Shown here piece by piece: positions 52,338 to 60,398 of a stretch of DNA of 64,000 nt (positions within the stretch are counted from its first letter, which is position 1; each line of letters begins with the position of its first letter). The stretch comes from a virus, in IMG/VR virus record IMGVR_UViG_3300042308_000168, positions 62,001 to 126,000 of that record; one strand, 5' to 3'. The position numbers and the translations under genes are program-made. The notes below the pieces were generated by a model that saw only the letters and a program-made list of their open reading frames with translations, did no database searches and was not told the DNA's origin.

Positions 52338-54521
52338 ATGTCGGATAAGTCGCTTCTTGCTAAACTCCTCGCTACGGAAAACATCACCGTCCAGCGCAAC
52401 CCGGCGCTTAAGACGGCTATGTTTGACCTTAAGAACCGTGTCCTTATGCTGCCCATCTGGCAGGGTATCTCTAATGACCTTGAGGACCTTTTGCTGGTTC
52501 ATGAAACTGGTCATGCTCTTGATACTCCGTCTGCCGATGTTTATAAGCAGACTGCCGATGATCTTGCTGCTAAGATTTTTCCTGGTGAGAAAGTCTCCGA
52601 GGCTCTCCGTCGTACCGTTCAAGGCTTCTTGAATGTTATCGAGGATGCTCGTATTGATAAGCGTCAAAAGCGCCGTTATCCTGGCTGCCGTCGCAACTAT
52701 CTTGCTGGCTACAAAGAACTGGTTGAGCGTGACTTTTTCGGTACCGCTAACCGTGATATCAATTCAATGAACTTTATCGACCGCTTGAATATCTATTTCA
52801 AGGGTGGTAATGTGCATATGAATATTACCTTCTCTTCCGAAGAAAAGGTTCTTCTCAAGAAAGTTGAAAACGCTGAAACTTGGGATGATGTTGTTTCTCT
52901 TACTGAGGAAATTTACGCCTATTGTAAGAAGAAACTCGAAGAACAAAATGAAATGGAAATCGACCTAATTGCAGGAGAAGGTGATGATGATGTTGATCTT
53001 GACGACCTTGATTATGAGGAAATTGATGGTGATGAAGGTGATGGAGATGAAAACGGCAAAAGCCAGGGTGTAAGAAGCGAAGGCGAGTCTTCGGGTGCTG
53101 GTGGCTTCGGTAAGGGCGCTGGTCAGTCAGAGGCTCCTTCTAATGCTCCTCGCTCCGAGACTGATGAAACTTGGCAGCGTAAGTCTGAGGAAATTGTTAA
53201 GAACGAAAACTCCACTTTCGTTTATCTGACAATGCCTAATGTCAATTGGGATAAGGCTGTTAATGACTATAAGGTCGTTATCAAAGATTGGCGTGATGAA
53301 CTTTCTGGCAATAAAAAGTCGCCTTATGCTACGCCTCTTAGCAATGCGGCATTTGATGATTGCCGTCGTCTTATGACCCAGTGGAAAATGAAAGAGAAAG
53401 AAACAATCTCTTTCATGGTCAAGGAGTTTGAACAGCGTAAGGCTGCCGAACTTTATGCTCGTATCAATGTGGCTAAGACTGGTGTTATCGACACCAACAA
53501 GCTTCATTCTTACAAGTATAACGACGATATCTTCCGTCGTCTTGCTACTACGCCTAAGGGTAAGAACCATGGCTTTGTTATGTTCATTGACTGGTCCGGT
53601 TCTATGCATTACAACCTTCAAGAGACTTTGAAGCAGTTGTTTTCGCTTACCCTGTTCTGTAAGCAGATTGGTGTGCCTTTCGAGGTCTATGGCTTCAAGG
53701 ATTCTGGTGCTGATAATCCGTTCTCTTACATCGGTAAGCAGAATGTGATTAAAGGCTCCCGCTTGGTATTGCGCAACTTCCTCTCTTCCCGAATGAACAT
53801 TCAGGAAATGAATTTCGCAATGTCGTTCCTTTGGGCTGCTGGTATGGGTCATTATCTTGCGAGTGACACAATGGGCGGTACCCCGCTTAATGATGCAATC
53901 ATGATTGCACCCAAGGTCATCCGTGAGTTTACGACTCGTAACAAGCTGGAAATCACGAATGTTGTTTGGCTCACCGATGGCGAGTCGAATGGTTCTGCTG
54001 GTATTGAAAACTCCAACGAACCTCGCAACTTTACAAAGGGGCATAACACTCGTTATTTCTATGTCGATCCGATCACCAATAAGACTTACGATTGGTATCC
54101 TCATCATTGGAGTGCCACTCGTGAAAACACCAATACGCTGCTGCGTATTCTAAAAGATAGCACCGGCTGCAATCTCGTCGGCTTCTTTCTTTACGACTAC
54201 AATAACTTCAAGCGTATTGATAACGAGTATGGTATCTCTAATGGCAATCCCGATGCCTTTACGAAGGCTCGTAAATACTGGAGTGACAACAAATACTATC
54301 CTGTCAAGAGTGCGGGCTATGATGAGTATTATATCATCAACACCTCTGCCATGAAAGACACGGAGAACAATCTGGAAATCGATAACTCCGGTGATAAGAA
54401 AATGACCGTCAAAAAGATGGCTTCCGCTTTCTCCAAGTTTGCCCAGAAAAAGACGGTAAACCGTGTTCTTTTGCGCCAGTTTGTGGAACGGATTGCTGGT
54501 CATTCCAAGAAAGTAGCGTAA
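52338..54521 (+). CDS. HExxH metallopeptidase-like plus VWA-domain protein (CobT-like)
   Basis: A 727-residue protein with start at ATG 52338 (GAAAGGAA upstream). Near the N-terminus H55-E-T-G-H59 is followed by N-V-I-E102-D-A-R, a zinc-metallopeptidase-like trio. An acidic, low-complexity region (about 205-275) follows. The C-terminal half is a VWA domain with MIDAS D418-W-S-G-S and T-D-G-E. CobT, the chelatase partner of CobS, has an acidic linker and VWA domain like this; the HExxH trio recalls COG3864/DUF2201-type VWA proteins. Next gene is a CobS-like ATPase. It probably works as a peptidase or remodelling adaptor driven by that ATPase, not in cobalamin synthesis. Confidence 0.8.
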   Translation: MSDKSLLAKLLATENITVQRNPALKTAMFDLKNRVLMLPIWQGISNDLEDLLLVHETGHALDTPSADVYKQTADDLAAKIFPGEKVSEALRRTVQGFLNVIEDARIDKRQKRRYPGCRRNYLAGYKELVERDFFGTANRDINSMNFIDRLNIYFKGGNVHMNITFSSEEKVLLKKVENAETWDDVVSLTEEIYAYCKKKLEEQNEMEIDLIAGEGDDDVDLDDLDYEEIDGDEGDGDENGKSQGVRSEGESSGAGGFGKGAGQSEAPSNAPRSETDETWQRKSEEIVKNENSTFVYLTMPNVNWDKAVNDYKVVIKDWRDELSGNKKSPYATPLSNAAFDDCRRLMTQWKMKEKETISFMVKEFEQRKAAELYARINVAKTGVIDTNKLHSYKYNDDIFRRLATTPKGKNHGFVMFIDWSGSMHYNLQETLKQLFSLTLFCKQIGVPFEVYGFKDSGADNPFSYIGKQNVIKGSRLVLRNFLSSRMNIQEMNFAMSFLWAAGMGHYLASDTMGGTPLNDAIMIAPKVIREFTTRNKLEITNVVWLTDGESNGSAGIENSNEPRNFTKGHNTRYFYVDPITNKTYDWYPHHWSATRENTNTLLRILKDSTGCNLVGFFLYDYNNFKRIDNEYGISNGNPDAFTKARKYWSDNKYYPVKSAGYDEYYIINTSAMKDTENNLEIDNSGDKKMTVKKMASAFSKFAQKKTVNRVLLRQFVERIAGHSKKVA

Positions 54522-54533
54522 AATCAAACACTT

Positions 54534-54560
54534 AGGAGGGGCTTGACAAAAGCCCTTCCT
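54534..54560. other. Strong hairpin overlapping the -35 of the next promoter
   Basis: Eleven-base stem AGGAGGGGCTT / AAGCCCTTCCT (one G-T pair) with loop GACAA; the loop and left arm contain the TTGACA. No T-run follows, so it is a weak terminator; it could be an operator or a 3'-end hairpin for the VWA gene. Confidence 0.6.
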
Positions 54561-54571
54561 TCCGCTATAAT
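54543..54571 (+). promoter_or_regulatory. Perfect sigma70-type promoter before CobS-like gene
   Basis: TTGACA (54543-54548), 17-bp spacer, TATAAT (54566-54571). Sequence downstream to the ATG is 24 of 27 identical to the leader of the VWA gene, so both genes seem to share post-transcriptional or translational control. Confidence 0.9.
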
Positions 54572-54604
54572 ATATGCATAATGAGAATTGTGAAAGGAAC
54601 TCAT

Positions 54605-55792
54605 ATGACTAAGGTTGCTGCTGCTCGTACCGAGTTTTTCGACAAGGTGCGTTTTGAGTTTGGTGCTATCCGTGAAATCACTCGTGCCCAGGTTAAAGAG
54701 GTTACTGAAAAGTATAATCTCGCTTGGCCTCATTGGTTCTTGAATGATGCTGACCGCCGTCTCGGTCGTGGTCTTTATGCAATCACCGAGCATGGTTCTG
54801 AAACTGCCGCTAAGGTTGTTTCTAAGCCTGCTAAGGTTGTGGCTCCCGTTGAGCCGACTGTAGCAGTTGCTATGGTTGCTCCGTCTGTTCTTTCGCATAA
54901 TGCTGAAATGTCGCTTGTGCCTGAAAAGGCAACTGGCTATGTCCCGTTTGGCAACTTCCCTGATGTTCGTGCTATTATCAAGTCTCGTAAGTTTTATCCC
55001 GCTTACATTACTGGTCTTTCTGGCAACGGCAAGACTATGATGGTCGAACAGGTTTGCGCTAATGAAAAGCGTGAATGTGTCCGTGTCAATATTACTATTG
55101 AAACCGACGAAGATGATTTGATCGGTGGCTTCCGCCTTGTTAACGGTGAAACTGTCTGGCAGGACGGACCTGTTGTTACTGCCATGACTCGTGGTGCCGT
55201 TCTCCTTCTTGACGAAGTGGATCTTGGTTCTAATAAGATGATGTGCCTTCAGCCTGTCCTTGAAGGCAAGGCTGTTTATCTTAAAAAGACCAATCGTGTT
55301 GTTCATCCTGCTCCTGGCTTCAATGTGATTGCAACTGCAAACACTAAGGGTAAGGGTTCTGATGACGGCCGTTTCATCGGCACCAATGTTATGAACGAAG
55401 CGTTCCTTGAGCGTTTCAGCATTACAATGGAACAAGAATATCCGTCTGCTAAAGTTGAGGCTAAAATCCTCAACAATGTCCTCAATGCTTCTGGTGTTTC
55501 TAACACCGACTTTGTTGATAAGATGGTCACTTGGGCAGATGTTATTCGCAAGTCCTTCTATGAAGGTGCTTTGTCCGAGATTATCTCTACCCGTCGTCTC
55601 GTTCATATCTGCGAGGCTTATGCAATCTTTGGTCAGAACAAAGTGAAAGCAATTGAACTTTGTCTGAACCGTTTCGATGTGGATACTAAGAATGCCTTCA
55701 TGGAACTGTATAAGAAAGTCGATGAGACGATTGACCCGGCTCCTGTGGCTGAACAGGCGACTCCCGATGTTACTGCGGAAGTTGCTTTCTAA
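54605..55792 (+). CDS. CobS/MoxR-like AAA+ ATPase
   Basis: A 395-residue AAA+ ATPase. An N-terminal helical domain (about 1-60) and an alanine/valine/proline-rich linker precede the motor: Walker A G-L-S-G-N-G-K-T (137-144), Walker B L-L-L-D-E-V-D, sensor T-A-N-T and F-L-E-R-F-S. CobS-type proteins drive CobT-type VWA partners, here the upstream gene. Homologues called cobS are core genes of T4-like cyanophages, with uncertain function. Start at ATG 54605 has GAAAGGAAC upstream. Leu codon CTA, common elsewhere in the window, is absent here. Confidence 0.85.
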   Translation: MTKVAAARTEFFDKVRFEFGAIREITRAQVKEVTEKYNLAWPHWFLNDADRRLGRGLYAITEHGSETAAKVVSKPAKVVAPVEPTVAVAMVAPSVLSHNAEMSLVPEKATGYVPFGNFPDVRAIIKSRKFYPAYITGLSGNGKTMMVEQVCANEKRECVRVNITIETDEDDLIGGFRLVNGETVWQDGPVVTAMTRGAVLLLDEVDLGSNKMMCLQPVLEGKAVYLKKTNRVVHPAPGFNVIATANTKGKGSDDGRFIGTNVMNEAFLERFSITMEQEYPSAKVEAKILNNVLNASGVSNTDFVDKMVTWADVIRKSFYEGALSEIISTRRLVHICEAYAIFGQNKVKAIELCLNRFDVDTKNAFMELYKKVDETIDPAPVAEQATPDVTAEVAF

Positions 55793-55805
55793 GTAATATA
55801 AGAAT

Positions 55806-55873
55806 ACCCGTGTATAATAAAATGGTGTTGGTGGTTATACACGGGTCCTTTCCTTTCACGACCACCAACACCA
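55806..55873 (+). promoter_or_regulatory. Structured leader: 12-bp inverted repeat whose loop pairs 13 bases downstream
   Basis: ACCCGTGTATAA (55806-55817) and TTATACACGGGT (55835-55846) are perfect inverted repeats. The loop sequence TGGTGTTGGTGGT (55823-55835) is a perfect complement of ACCACCAACACCA (55861-55873). Both pairings together would form a pseudoknot; if mutually exclusive they would be an RNA switch. As DNA it is a possible operator. It precedes a small DNA-binding-type gene. Confidence 0.65.
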
Positions 55874-55897
55874 AAACTTTGAATGGAGAATTATATA

Positions 55898-56119
55898 ATG
55901 GCTACACCCCGTAAGACTCAGATTGAGAAGATTGAAACCGCCCTGCTAAACCATAACACTGGTCCAGGCATTACTGCCGCTTCTATTGCCCGCATGGCTC
56001 GTGTGCCATATGAGGCAGTTGCCAAGCGAGTTTACGATCTTCGTGAGCATTACACCATCTATACCAATTGGCGTAAGGTCAATGGCAAGCGCACCGCTTT
56101 CTATCGCCTTGCTAACTAA
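55898..56119 (+). CDS. Small winged-helix / HTH protein (73 aa)
   Basis: Start set at ATG 55898, nine bases after GGAG (55885-55888); the ATG at 55883 lies before that site. Residues about 24-48 (I-T-A-A-S-I-A-R-M-A-R-V-P-Y-E-A-V-A-K-R-V) look like a helix-turn-helix and are followed by a wing-like G-K-R-T-A-F-Y-R-L. Probably a DNA-binding regulator. Its structured leader may be an autoregulatory site. A terminator follows. Confidence 0.65.
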   Translation: MATPRKTQIEKIETALLNHNTGPGITAASIARMARVPYEAVAKRVYDLREHYTIYTNWRKVNGKRTAFYRLAN

Positions 56120-56142
56120 TTCTTAAAAAGAATACTATATAT

Positions 56143-56174
56143 AAGCGTGGTGCCTTTTTGGGCTCCACGCTTTT
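56143..56174 (+). terminator. Rho-independent terminator
   Basis: AAGCGTGG-T-GCC / GGC-T-CCACGC with a TTTTTG loop and a TTTT tail. One T-T mismatch in the stem. It ends the transcript of the small winged-helix gene. Confidence 0.8.
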
Positions 56175-56191
56175 CGTGTATGGAGAACATT

Positions 56192-56998
56192 ATGGAAATT
56201 AAAATTACAACAGATGAATTGAGAAAGAGAAAGTTGTTTATCGCCACCCCCTGCTACGGTGGTGTTTGCACAGGACTTTATGCCAAAGCATGTTTAGACC
56301 TTCAAGGGCTGTGCATTCAGTATGGCGTGGAGTGTCGCTTCTCATTCATCTTCAATGAATCTCTAATCACCCGTGCCAGAAACTATCTCGTTGATGAATT
56401 TCTTCGTTCTGGTTGCACTCATATGTTGTTTATCGACGCCGACATTCAGTTCAATCCACAAGATGTTATCGCCCTTCTAGCAATGGATCGTGATATCATT
56501 GGTGGTCCATATCCTAAGAAGACAATCAATTGGGCTAACATTGTCAATGCAGTTAAGAACCATGCTGACAAGGAAGGCTTCAATCCTAATGAGCTAGATC
56601 AGGTCACCGGTGACTTCGTTTTCAATCCAGTTCCTGGTACTAAGTCATTCAGAGTTACCGAGCCAGTTGAAGTTATGGAGATTGGTACCGGCTTCATGAT
56701 GGTAAAGCGTGAAGTGTTTGATACTTATGCTGAAAAGTATCCAGAGTTGAACTATAAGCCAGATCATATCGGTCAGGCCAACTTTGATGGTACTCGCTAC
56801 ATTCACGCCTACTTTGATACAGTCATCGACCCACAATCACACCGCTATCTATCGGAGGACTATATGTTCTGTCAGAATGCTCGTGCTATTGGCATCAAGG
56901 TTTGGCTATGCCCATGGATGAAGACTACACATGTTGGAACATATGCGTTCCAGGGTGATCTACCAGCCGTCGCCGCTCTTACAGGTGCTTTGCGATGA
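56192..56998 (+). CDS. Phage glycosyltransferase, GT-A type
   Basis: A 268-residue protein, start ATG 56192 (GGAG at 56182-56185). A-T-P-C-Y-G-G and the stretch N-E-S-L-I-T-R-A-R-N-Y-L then L-F-I-D-A-D-I-Q-F-N-P contain the D-A-D metal/nucleotide-sugar motif of GT-A enzymes often found in large phages. It may act on modified DNA or on host glycans. The 3' end overlaps the dNMP kinase by 4 bases. Confidence 0.7.
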   Translation: MEIKITTDELRKRKLFIATPCYGGVCTGLYAKACLDLQGLCIQYGVECRFSFIFNESLITRARNYLVDEFLRSGCTHMLFIDADIQFNPQDVIALLAMDRDIIGGPYPKKTINWANIVNAVKNHADKEGFNPNELDQVTGDFVFNPVPGTKSFRVTEPVEVMEIGTGFMMVKREVFDTYAEKYPELNYKPDHIGQANFDGTRYIHAYFDTVIDPQSHRYLSEDYMFCQNARAIGIKVWLCPWMKTTHVGTYAFQGDLPAVAALTGALR

Positions 56999-57591
56999 TT
57001 ATCGGCCTTGTCGGGTTTATCGGATCCGGCAAGGGCACCGTAGCCGATCTTCTCGTTAAAGATCACGGCTATAGAAAGTTTGCCTTTGCTGATGCTCTAA
57101 AGGATGCCGTTGCCACAATCTTTATGTGGCCACGGGGCCTTCTAGAAGGTGATAGTAATGCCTCACGGACCTTTCGTGAGACTGTTGATCCATGGTGGTC
57201 ACATAAGCTAGGATACGAGGTAACTCCTCGTCTCATTCTACAAAAGTTTGGTACCGAAGCTTGTCGCCATGGCATTGCTGATAACATATGGATTGCTGCC
57301 TTAGAGAAGCGTATCCATGGTTATGAAGATGTTGTTATCTCCGATTGCCGCTTCCCGAATGAAATCGATTTTATCCGGAGTGTCGGCGGCAAGATAATTC
57401 ATGTTTCTAGAGGTAAATATCCTAGCACCGAAGAACTTGCAAAGATGCACATATCGGAGACCGCATGGACTGATATCTTTCCTGATTATACCGTCTTCAA
57501 CAACGGCACTCTGGCTGAACTGAATAAGGAAGTCAGTTTGCTCTTGACAGGAATCGAAAAACCTCGTACCATATTTCATCATCCCGTATAA
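56995..57591 (+). CDS. 1: Deoxynucleoside monophosphate kinase (T4 gp1-like)
   Basis: A 198-residue kinase. Walker A G-F-I-G-S-G-K-G-T (8-16), then F-A-D-A-L-K-D-A and D-P-W-W and I-S-D-C-R-F-P-N-E, are gp1 signatures. It phosphorylates dNMPs, in T4 including hydroxymethyl-dCMP, to feed DNA synthesis. Overlaps the glycosyltransferase gene, and lies upstream of the clamp. Confidence 0.85.
   Translation: MIIGLVGFIGSGKGTVADLLVKDHGYRKFAFADALKDAVATIFMWPRGLLEGDSNASRTFRETVDPWWSHKLGYEVTPRLILQKFGTEACRHGIADNIWIAALEKRIHGYEDVVISDCRFPNEIDFIRSVGGKIIHVSRGKYPSTEELAKMHISETAWTDIFPDYTVFNNGTLAELNKEVSLLLTGIEKPRTIFHHPV
57544..57572 (+). promoter_or_regulatory. Probable promoter for sliding clamp gene
   Basis: TTGACA (57544-57549), 17-bp spacer, TACCAT (57567-57572; four of six). 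Inside the 3' end of the kinase gene, 30 bases before gp45. Confidence 0.5.
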
Positions 57592-57602
57592 AGGAGTTTA
57601 TA

Positions 57603-58256
57603 ATGAAGCTAAGTGAAAATACCTTGAATGTTCTAAAGAACTTTGCCTCTATCAATAGCGGCGTTGTTCTAAATGAAGGCAAGGTTCAGAAAACTATCTC
57701 CCCCGAAAAGTCTATTCTTGTAGAGGCTACTCTTGAGGATGAAATCCCAAATCAGTTTGGCATCTATGATCTTAATCAGTTCCTTGCCAATCTAACTCTT
57801 ATCAAGAATACCGAGATTACATTCGACAAGGATTCTGTTACGATCTTTGATGGTGAAATGTCGTTTAACTATCTCGGTTGTTCTACAAACCTAATCATCA
57901 CCCCACCAGATAAGGAACTTGCTTTAAAGTCGGTTGATGTTAAGTTCACCCTACTCAATTCATCTTTTCAGAATTGGATCAAGAGAGCAGTTCTTAACTC
58001 TATTCCTAATCTATCTGTCATTGGTAAGAACGGTGAACTTCTTATCAAGATTCATGAAAAGGCAAACGATACTTCCAATCAGGGTTCAGTCAAGATTGGT
58101 GACTATGCTGGCAAGGACTTCGTTGCAACCTTCAAGATCGACAATCTAAAGTTGCTTCCTGATGATTACACCGTTGAGGTTCAGGCTGGTGCGTTTGCTA
58201 AGTTTACGAATGCCAACAATACTCTTACATACTTCATTGCTCTGGAGACAAAGTAA
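57603..58256 (+). CDS. 45: Sliding clamp gp45
   Basis: A 217-residue clamp. The N-terminus (L-S-E-N-T-L-N-V-L-K-N-F-A-S-I-N), P-N-Q-F-G-I-Y-D-L-N-Q-F and the C-terminal F-T-N-A-N-N-T-L-T-Y-F match T4 gp45. It tethers the polymerase and, with gp55, activates late promoters. Upstream of the clamp-loader genes, as in T4. Confidence 0.9.
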   Translation: MKLSENTLNVLKNFASINSGVVLNEGKVQKTISPEKSILVEATLEDEIPNQFGIYDLNQFLANLTLIKNTEITFDKDSVTIFDGEMSFNYLGCSTNLIITPPDKELALKSVDVKFTLLNSSFQNWIKRAVLNSIPNLSVIGKNGELLIKIHEKANDTSNQGSVKIGDYAGKDFVATFKIDNLKLLPDDYTVEVQAGAFAKFTNANNTLTYFIALETK

Positions 58257-58522
58257 TGATGGGTGATCGTCAGTTTGCAAGTCGAGCCGTTTCTGAATGG
58301 CTTGATCCACTTGGTGTAATTATTCTCGGCACAGTCGGTATTTCTGTGCTTACTGTCATTGCAATGTTATATGTTGCTCACCAGAACGATCTGGAGCGCA
58401 ATGCATTTCAAAAAGTTTGTGTAGATTCTGGTGGATATCCGGTTGTTACCTATTCATACATCAAAGGTAGTAAAGATGGCCGCCTTTGTATCAATCCATC
58501 CGCAATTATTGAGGTAAACTAA
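58256..58522 (+). CDS. Small single-span membrane protein (88 aa)
   Basis: The ATG overlaps the clamp stop codon (TAATG). One hydrophobic span (about 18-41), then an exported-looking part with two cysteines (K-V-C-V and R-L-C-I). No family recognised; perhaps an envelope protein. The stop overlaps the following gene. Confidence 0.6.
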   Translation: MMGDRQFASRAVSEWLDPLGVIILGTVGISVLTVIAMLYVAHQNDLERNAFQKVCVDSGGYPVVTYSYIKGSKDGRLCINPSAIIEVN

Positions 58523-58632
58523 TGTTTGATGATCGTTATATGGTAAGCCTTCTATTGAAGGTTATTGAACTACTCGAAACGAAACAGACCGCAAAGCAGA
58601 AGCATTGTGGTATTGGATACGGAGGCCTCTAA
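58522..58632 (+). CDS. Very small protein (36 aa)
   Basis: ATG and stop both overlap neighbours by one base (TAATG each side). Short leucine-rich helix then basic end with G-Y-G-G-L; the GGAGG encoded there is the ribosome site of the next gene. Function unknown; coupling supports expression. Confidence 0.4.
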   Translation: MFDDRYMVSLLLKVIELLETKQTAKQKHCGIGYGGL

Positions 58633-58928
58633 TGAGTATGATTGGTCATAACCAGCAGCAACGCTCGGTTCAGGGTCTTACCGATGAAGATCGTAAGACA
58701 CTTAAAAAGGCTGTTATTGAAATGAATGACTCAATGACTCGTGTGGGGGCGGAGCGTGAGTTGCAGAAAGAAACCGTTAATGAAGTCTGCGACAAGCTAG
58801 GCATCGATAAGAAGCTATTTCGCCGTATGTCTCGTGCATACTTTAAGGCAAACTTCAAGGATGAGGTTCAGGAGAACACCGACTTTGAGGAGTTCTATAC
58901 CGCAGTTATTGAGAAGACTGCACCATGA
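58632..58928 (+). CDS. DsbA-like late transcription / dsDNA-binding protein
   Basis: A 98-residue protein. Start ATG 58632 has GGAGG six bases upstream. The central helix A-E-R-E-L-Q-K-E-T-V and F-R-R-M-S-R-A-Y-F-K-A-N-F resembles the small T4 DsbA/double-strand-binding regulator of late genes. It lies within the clamp/loader cluster. Homology moderately confident only. Confidence 0.5.
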   Translation: MSMIGHNQQQRSVQGLTDEDRKTLKKAVIEMNDSMTRVGAERELQKETVNEVCDKLGIDKKLFRRMSRAYFKANFKDEVQENTDFEEFYTAVIEKTAP

Positions 58929-59086
58929 TTGAACTGGCATTTGAACTTGTGGGGGCGGCCAATCTTGTGGCTGCCCTTATCTACTTTGCTATCGATGAGA
59001 ATGATATCATGCACTGGTTGTTTTATCTTCTCGTTTCTGCTATAATGTATATCAATGCAATCCGCTATGATAAGGGGAATGAATGA
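58925..59086 (+). CDS. Small two-span membrane protein (53 aa)
   Basis: ATGA overlaps at both ends. Hydrophobic spans about 7-22 and 30-45. Its coding sequence contains the clamp-loader promoter. Function unknown. Confidence 0.55.
   Translation: MIELAFELVGAANLVAALIYFAIDENDIMHWLFYLLVSAIMYINAIRYDKGNE
59018..59046 (+). promoter_or_regulatory. Probable promoter for clamp-loader operon
   Basis: TTGTTT (59018-59023), 17-bp spacer, perfect TATAAT (59041-59046), 36 bases before the gp44 ATG. Confidence 0.55.
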
Positions 59087-60018
59087 GTGAATATCTATAT
59101 GTTGAGAAGTATCGTCCTCACAAGATTGAGGACTGTATTCTTCCTGATCGCCTAAAGAAGGTCTTTCAGGAGTATGTGACAAAGGGAGAAATCCCAAATC
59201 TAATGCTCACTGGGTCTGCCGGTTGCGGTAAGACTACAGTGGCAAAGGCGATGTGTGAGGAGATTGGCCTTAATCATCTTTTCATTAACTCGTCCGATGA
59301 AAGAGGTATTGACACCCTTAGAACAAAGATCAAGGGTTATGCCTCTACTGTATCTCTTACAGGTGGTCGTAAGGTTATCATCCTTGACGAAGCAGACTAT
59401 CTAACTCCAGAGGCGCAGGCAGGCCTGCGTGGTGCCATCGAGGAGTTTAGTGAAAACTGTTCGTTTATCTTCACCTGTAACTTTAAGGCTCGTCTGATTG
59501 ATGCCCTTCATTCTCGCTGTTCTGTCATTGACTTCTCCCTTAAGGGTGATGAAAAGTCAAAGATGGCAATGCAGATGTTTAAGCGACTAACAAACATTCT
59601 TTCGCAAGAGGGTATTGAATATGACAAGCAAGTATTGGCAAAGATTGTTGAGCGATATTTTCCAGACTATCGTAGGACTCTTAACGAACTCCAGAGGTAT
59701 TCTACTTCTGGAAACATTGATGCTGGTGTTCTTAGTCAGGTTAATGATGTTCGCAAACTAGACGAACTTATCAAGACACTAAAGAGTAAAGACTTTGGTG
59801 CTATGCGTAAGTGGGTCGTTCTCAATTCAGATGTTGATCCAGCCCGTGTGTTTCGTAACATCTATGACGGTTTGTCAGAATATCTAAAGCCCGAGAGTGT
59901 ACCAGCGGCTGTTATTACACTTGCTAAGTATCAGTATCAGGCAGCGTTCGTTGCCGATCAAGAAATCAATCTAGTTGCATGTCTAACAGAACTGATGGTT
60001 GAGTGTGAGGTAAAGTAA
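59083..60018 (+). CDS. 44: Clamp-loader large subunit gp44
   Basis: A 311-residue AAA+ protein. Walker A G-S-A-G-C-G-K-T (44-51), Walker B I-L-D-E-A-D and S-R-C. N-terminus K-Y-R-P is typical of RFC-type loaders. With gp62 it opens and loads gp45. ATGA overlap with the upstream membrane-protein gene. Confidence 0.93.
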   Translation: MSEYLYVEKYRPHKIEDCILPDRLKKVFQEYVTKGEIPNLMLTGSAGCGKTTVAKAMCEEIGLNHLFINSSDERGIDTLRTKIKGYASTVSLTGGRKVIILDEADYLTPEAQAGLRGAIEEFSENCSFIFTCNFKARLIDALHSRCSVIDFSLKGDEKSKMAMQMFKRLTNILSQEGIEYDKQVLAKIVERYFPDYRRTLNELQRYSTSGNIDAGVLSQVNDVRKLDELIKTLKSKDFGAMRKWVVLNSDVDPARVFRNIYDGLSEYLKPESVPAAVITLAKYQYQAAFVADQEINLVACLTELMVECEVK

Positions 60019-60398
60019 TGTATGCTAGAGCATCAAGGTTTCAAACAGGACAATTCAAGGCAACTCAAAGAACAGTAATTGAACATGGATTCGTCCAGAG
60101 TTTCGTTGAGGAAACGTTCAACGAAAAATTGAAAGGTGAGATAACTCGGGAAGAGTATGCTTCTATCATAGACAAACGATTTGATGAAATCATAAAGGAG
60201 TATCCATATAACGAGTCAACAGACGTTATGCCATTTGGTATGTATAAAGGTGATCGTATTATAGATATCTTCAATGAAAATCCTGAGTATCTATTATACA
60301 TTCTTTGGGTTAAAAAAACTGATAAGAATTTTATCAGACTCATATCCGAGAATTGTAATTTACCTTATCTTGTTAGAAAGTTGGTTGCTATACAATGA
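60018..60398 (+). CDS. ExoX-C/DUF3820-like small protein between clamp-loader genes
   Basis: A 126-residue protein. C-terminal half has M-P-F-G-M-Y-K-G-D-R-I-I-D-I and Y-L-L-Y-I-L-W, the motif of small DUF3820/exodeoxyribonuclease X C-terminal-type domains, which are DNA-repair associated. T4 has gp44 and gp62 adjacent, so this insertion is unusual. Start overlaps gp44 and its stop overlaps gp62. A replication or repair accessory is inferred. Confidence 0.6.
   Translation: MYARASRFQTGQFKATQRTVIEHGFVQSFVEETFNEKLKGEITREEYASIIDKRFDEIIKEYPYNESTDVMPFGMYKGDRIIDIFNENPEYLLYILWVKKTDKNFIRLISENCNLPYLVRKLVAIQ

Noticed and set aside
53127-54107. 326-aa minus-strand open frame opposite the VWA gene, and 360-aa frame at 54524-55606
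   Set aside because: They lie fully antisense to genes with clear domain motifs and promoters. Their length reflects codon bias on the plus strand, and no start signals or known motifs were seen.
55813-55818. TATAAT as a -10 of a promoter for the winged-helix gene
   Set aside because: No -35 resembling TTGACA at 16-18 bp. The hexamer is part of the inverted repeat, so it was described as a leader/operator instead.
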